Source: JAFDZV01 sp966128725
GTDB taxonomy: Bacteria; Bacteroidota; Ignavibacteria; OLB7
Length of the DNA: 15,538 nucleotides
Direction of reading: 5' to 3'
Assembly: GCA_966128725.1 (NCBI GenBank)
Contig: CBHYLN010000127.1
Span: 1 to 15,538, forward strand
Shown: one piece after another, positions 13,853 to 15,538 of the stretch
How positions within the stretch are numbered: position 1 is the stretch's first letter
How the letters are laid out: each line of letters begins with the position of its first letter
The notes under the pieces: generated by a model
Databases searched by the model: none
What the model saw: the letters and a program-made list of their open reading frames with translations, nothing else
What the model was told of the DNA's origin: nothing
Translations under genes and position numbers: made by a program

Positions 13853-14938
13853 CTACGCCTTGCGCGCAAGCTGCTTCTTCAGGTTTTCGATAACCGGCAC
13901 GGGACTTGGATCGGTACGGTTCAGCACCGCCAGATAGTAGCTTACCCAATCGCCCAGATAAATCAACGAGAACAGGCGTGCCAGCAACGTTTCGCCCTGC
14001 GAACGCACATCGATCGGCGCGGCGCTGCTTGCGGCAAGGATCTTCCTGGTGATGTCCAGGCGCGCGCGCACGCGCGCATGATCGTCGGCATCGCGCAGGA
14101 AGATCGGCATGAAGCGCCCCACCATCTTGCGCGGATGTGTCCAGCCGTTGATCTCGTTGTGGTTCATCTCCGGAAGCAGATTGCCGAACGCCAGATACTT
14201 CGCGTTCTCCTGGATCTGGCCGCGCCACCGCAGGTTCACCGTGTCCAGCCGGTCGGATGCCGAATACACCACCGGAATGTTGCCGTTGATCTTCTCGGCG
14301 ATCGCGAACGCCGTGTTCGAGCTGGTTGGCCCGGCACCGTACTTCTTGCCCAGCTTTTCCAGCAGCTCGATCGATTCGTCGATGCCTTGCACCGTTGCCC
14401 GCCGCACGCCCTGGCCATACAGTTCGGACTTCACGGCCAGCGTGTACAGCAGCGGGAAGAAGCTGTAGGCAAGCGCCGCCCGCGGCTGCAGCCCACCCGG
14501 CAGGATGATCTTCTTCCGGCGCTGTGCCTCGGCCAGCTCGCCAAGACGCCCGCCGGTGGTCATCACCAGCACCTGCCCCGCATTCGCGTTGGCTGCGTCG
14601 TATGCCGACAGGGTTTCCTCGGTGTTGCCGCTGTACGAGCTGGCAACCACGGTGGTTCGCGCGTCAACAGCCGGCGGCGTATAACCGCGATACACCACCG
14701 TATGCACGCCATTGTGGTCGGCAAATCCGTCCACGTAACTGCGAAGCAGATCGCCTCCGATGGCCGAGCCGCCCAGGCCCAGGATCAGCACCGAACGCGC
14801 CTTGCCGGCTGCCAGCACCGGGCCTGCCTTGCCCAGCTCAACGCCCTCGCGTGCATACTGGGCGAAGTTGCGGATCGCCGAATACATGTCGGCCGGGTCG
14901 TGTGCTCGAAGCGATTCGAGAGTCGTACGTGTAGCCAT
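13853..14938 (-). CDS. Bifunctional phosphoglucose/phosphomannose isomerase (SIS domain)
   Basis: The 361-residue protein belongs to the SIS-fold family that isomerises both glucose-6-phosphate and mannose-6-phosphate with fructose-6-phosphate in the cytoplasm. The sugar-phosphate-binding motif is VLILGLGGSAIGGDLLRSY, followed by the second SIS element VVASSYSGNTEETLSAYDAA. The C-terminal domain (bact-PGI_C type) carries NLLPEMNHNEINGW, in which E257 and H260 or neighbours supply the conserved acid/base residues. Length is in the normal range. The ATG ending at 14938 is preferred over one ending at 14983, since minus-strand TATTAT (14971-14976), a good -10, lies between them. No Shine-Dalgarno is visible. 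It follows the ArsC-family gene on the same strand by 124 bases and precedes the tRNA-Pro gene. Exact sugar preference cannot be read from sequence. Confidence 0.94.
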   Translation of the reverse strand: MATRTTLESLRAHDPADMYSAIRNFAQYAREGVELGKAGPVLAAGKARSVLILGLGGSAIGGDLLRSYVDGFADHNGVHTVVYRGYTPPAVDARTTVVASSYSGNTEETLSAYDAANANAGQVLVMTTGGRLGELAEAQRRKKIILPGGLQPRAALAYSFFPLLYTLAVKSELYGQGVRRATVQGIDESIELLEKLGKKYGAGPTSSNTAFAIAEKINGNIPVVYSASDRLDTVNLRWRGQIQENAKYLAFGNLLPEMNHNEINGWTHPRKMVGRFMPIFLRDADDHARVRARLDITRKILAASSAAPIDVRSQGETLLARLFSLIYLGDWVSYYLAVLNRTDPSPVPVIENLKKQLARKA

Positions 14939-14970
14939 TTGATCGTAGTGTATGGCGGCGCGACGTCTTG

Positions 14971-14976
14971 ATAATA
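14971..14976 (-). promoter_or_regulatory. Possible -10 element of the SIS isomerase gene
   Basis: Minus-strand TATTAT lies 33 bases upstream of the ATG ending at 14938. No good -35 is seen 17 bases further; the best hexamer is TTCAGC at about 20 bases. Its position would exclude the longer start ending at 14983. Confidence 0.35.
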
Positions 14977-15062
14977 CGGACACGCACCAGGGTTCGCTGA
15001 AGGTTCGGCGTAGCGGGGTTCGGCATGCGGGTTATCACATCGCCGATCGGCCCGCGTTCGAT

Positions 15063-15434
15063 TCAGGTGGCCAGCCCCCACCGGCGCAGCGCATCGGCAA
15101 CACGAGCCGCCGGACGCGCCATCACCGCGCTGTCGCCGTATTCCAGAATCGGCCGCTGGATAAGCACGGGGTTGGCTGCAAGCAGGTCAAGGATCCGTTC
15201 GTCGTCCATGCCGGGATCATCCAAGCCAAGCTCGCGGTAGGCGGGCTCCTTGGTGCGGATAAGCGCACGCGCTCCCTCACCCATCTTCGCGGCCAGCTCC
15301 GCCAGCTTCGCGCGCGATGGGGGCTCGATAATGTAGTTGATGGCTTCGAAGTCGATGCCGGCCTCGCGCAACTGCATCATCGCGTCGCGGCAGGTGGAAC
15401 AGGTCGGCTTCTGATAGATGGTCAGCGTGGGCAT
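15063..15434 (-). CDS. arsC: ArsC-family arsenate reductase-like protein
   Basis: The 123-residue thioredoxin-fold protein matches the glutaredoxin-dependent ArsC family, which reduces arsenate to arsenite, and also resembles Spx-like proteins. Numbering coincides exactly with E. coli ArsC: the catalytic Cys12 is in QKPTCSTC, and the three arsenate-binding arginines are R60 (RALIRTKE), R94 (LIQRPI) and R107 (ARPA). A second Cys at position 15 makes a CxxC that E. coli ArsC lacks. The usual segments EPPSRAKLAELAAKMG and EPAYRELGL are present. The ATG ending at 15434 gives the normal N-terminus; there is no Shine-Dalgarno. A hairpin lies in the bases just upstream. No arsenite pump or ArsR gene is nearby, so a genuine arsenic role is not supported by context; many such proteins are uncharacterised redox proteins. 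Confidence 0.88.
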   Translation of the reverse strand: MPTLTIYQKPTCSTCRDAMMQLREAGIDFEAINYIIEPPSRAKLAELAAKMGEGARALIRTKEPAYRELGLDDPGMDDERILDLLAANPVLIQRPILEYGDSAVMARPAARVADALRRWGLAT

Positions 15435-15538
15435 CGCGCGGAGCGGTTGAGATCGGCGGCGCGCCGCGGTTTGGGCGCCGCCCCGTGTTCACCAAAAAGG
15501 CGTTATAATACAACTAGTACCCGGCGGCAGCCGACCCC
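15435..15538. other. Right edge: hairpin and AT-rich element
   Basis: GGCGGCGC (15455-15462) and GCGCCGCC (15475-15482) form a perfect 8-base stem with a 12-base loop, 20 bases upstream of the arsC start. A separate 12-base palindrome GCGGCGCGCCGC (15456-15467) overlaps it. Beyond, GTTATAATAC (15502-15511) is an AT-rich block readable as a -10 on either strand, but no -35 fits. I see no gene in the last 100 bases. Confidence 0.35.

Noticed and set aside
13838..14971. A 377-codon plus-strand frame opposite the SIS isomerase gene
   Set aside because: The minus-strand frame contains all SIS and PGI motifs; the plus-strand one is a high-GC shadow rich in Arg and His.
15502..15511. TATAAT on the plus strand near the right edge as a promoter
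   Set aside because: The hexamer is perfect, but no -35 fits on either strand and no gene follows within the window.
1..15538. CRISPR array, insertion sequence, integrase or prophage signs
   Set aside because: I found no regularly spaced direct repeats, no transposase or integrase motifs, and no terminal inverted repeats with target duplications.

Overview
The window is GC-rich chromosomal DNA from a Gram-negative bacterium. It holds 14 protein genes I can support and one tRNA-Pro gene. The enoyl-ACP reductase has the Bacteroidota/Chlorobiota/Kapabacteria-type sequence. There are two signal-peptide beta-barrel outer-membrane proteins and four lipoproteins. Only two of the 14 starts have a convincing Shine-Dalgarno sequence, and the tRNA does not encode CCA. 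Together these suggest a high-GC member of the FCB group, perhaps a Kapabacteria- or Ignavibacteria-like lineage. That placement is inference. I see no CRISPR array, transposase, integrase or phage gene.

Layout. Bases 1-274 hold a C-rich tract and no gene. A class I CPD photolyase follows (275-1708, +), convergent with a cysteine-containing lipoprotein (1788-2558, -). A divergent pair starts with a DUF3221-like lipoprotein (2737-3162, +), overlapped by a BadF/N-acetylglucosamine-kinase-family sugar kinase (3149-4156, +, TTG start). Next is a cupin-type glucose-6-phosphate isomerase (4409-4996, +), convergent with an unknown lipoprotein (5085-5756, -). After a 429-base gap come a type II mannose-6-phosphate-isomerase-like cupin (6186-6578, +) and a long class I mannose-6-phosphate isomerase with a kinase-like N-terminal domain (6673-8466, +). 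A 364-base gap with a strong hairpin precedes fabI (8831-9706, +), which ends in a clear terminator. The rest is on the minus strand. From right to left it runs: ArsC-family reductase, SIS-type phosphoglucose/phosphomannose isomerase, tRNA-Pro with its terminator, an oligopeptide-type ABC substrate-binding lipoprotein, and two beta-barrel outer-membrane proteins.

How the genes fit together. The clearest theme is hexose-phosphate handling. Four isomerase-type proteins from unrelated or distantly related folds (PGI cupin, PMI-II cupin, class I PMI, SIS PGI/PMI) and one ASKHA sugar kinase lie within about 12 kb. They could connect amino-sugar or hexose phosphorylation to fructose-6-phosphate and mannose-6-phosphate for glycolysis and cell-envelope sugar synthesis. 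The envelope proteins point to a nutrient-uptake and cell-surface role for the right half. Most genes look like housekeeping. The least ordinary items are the degenerate P-loop-like domain fused to the mannose-6-phosphate isomerase, the redundancy of isomerases, a Tyr in the photolyase tryptophan triad, an altered motif in the sugar kinase, and a perfect 7+7 palindrome upstream of an outer-membrane gene.
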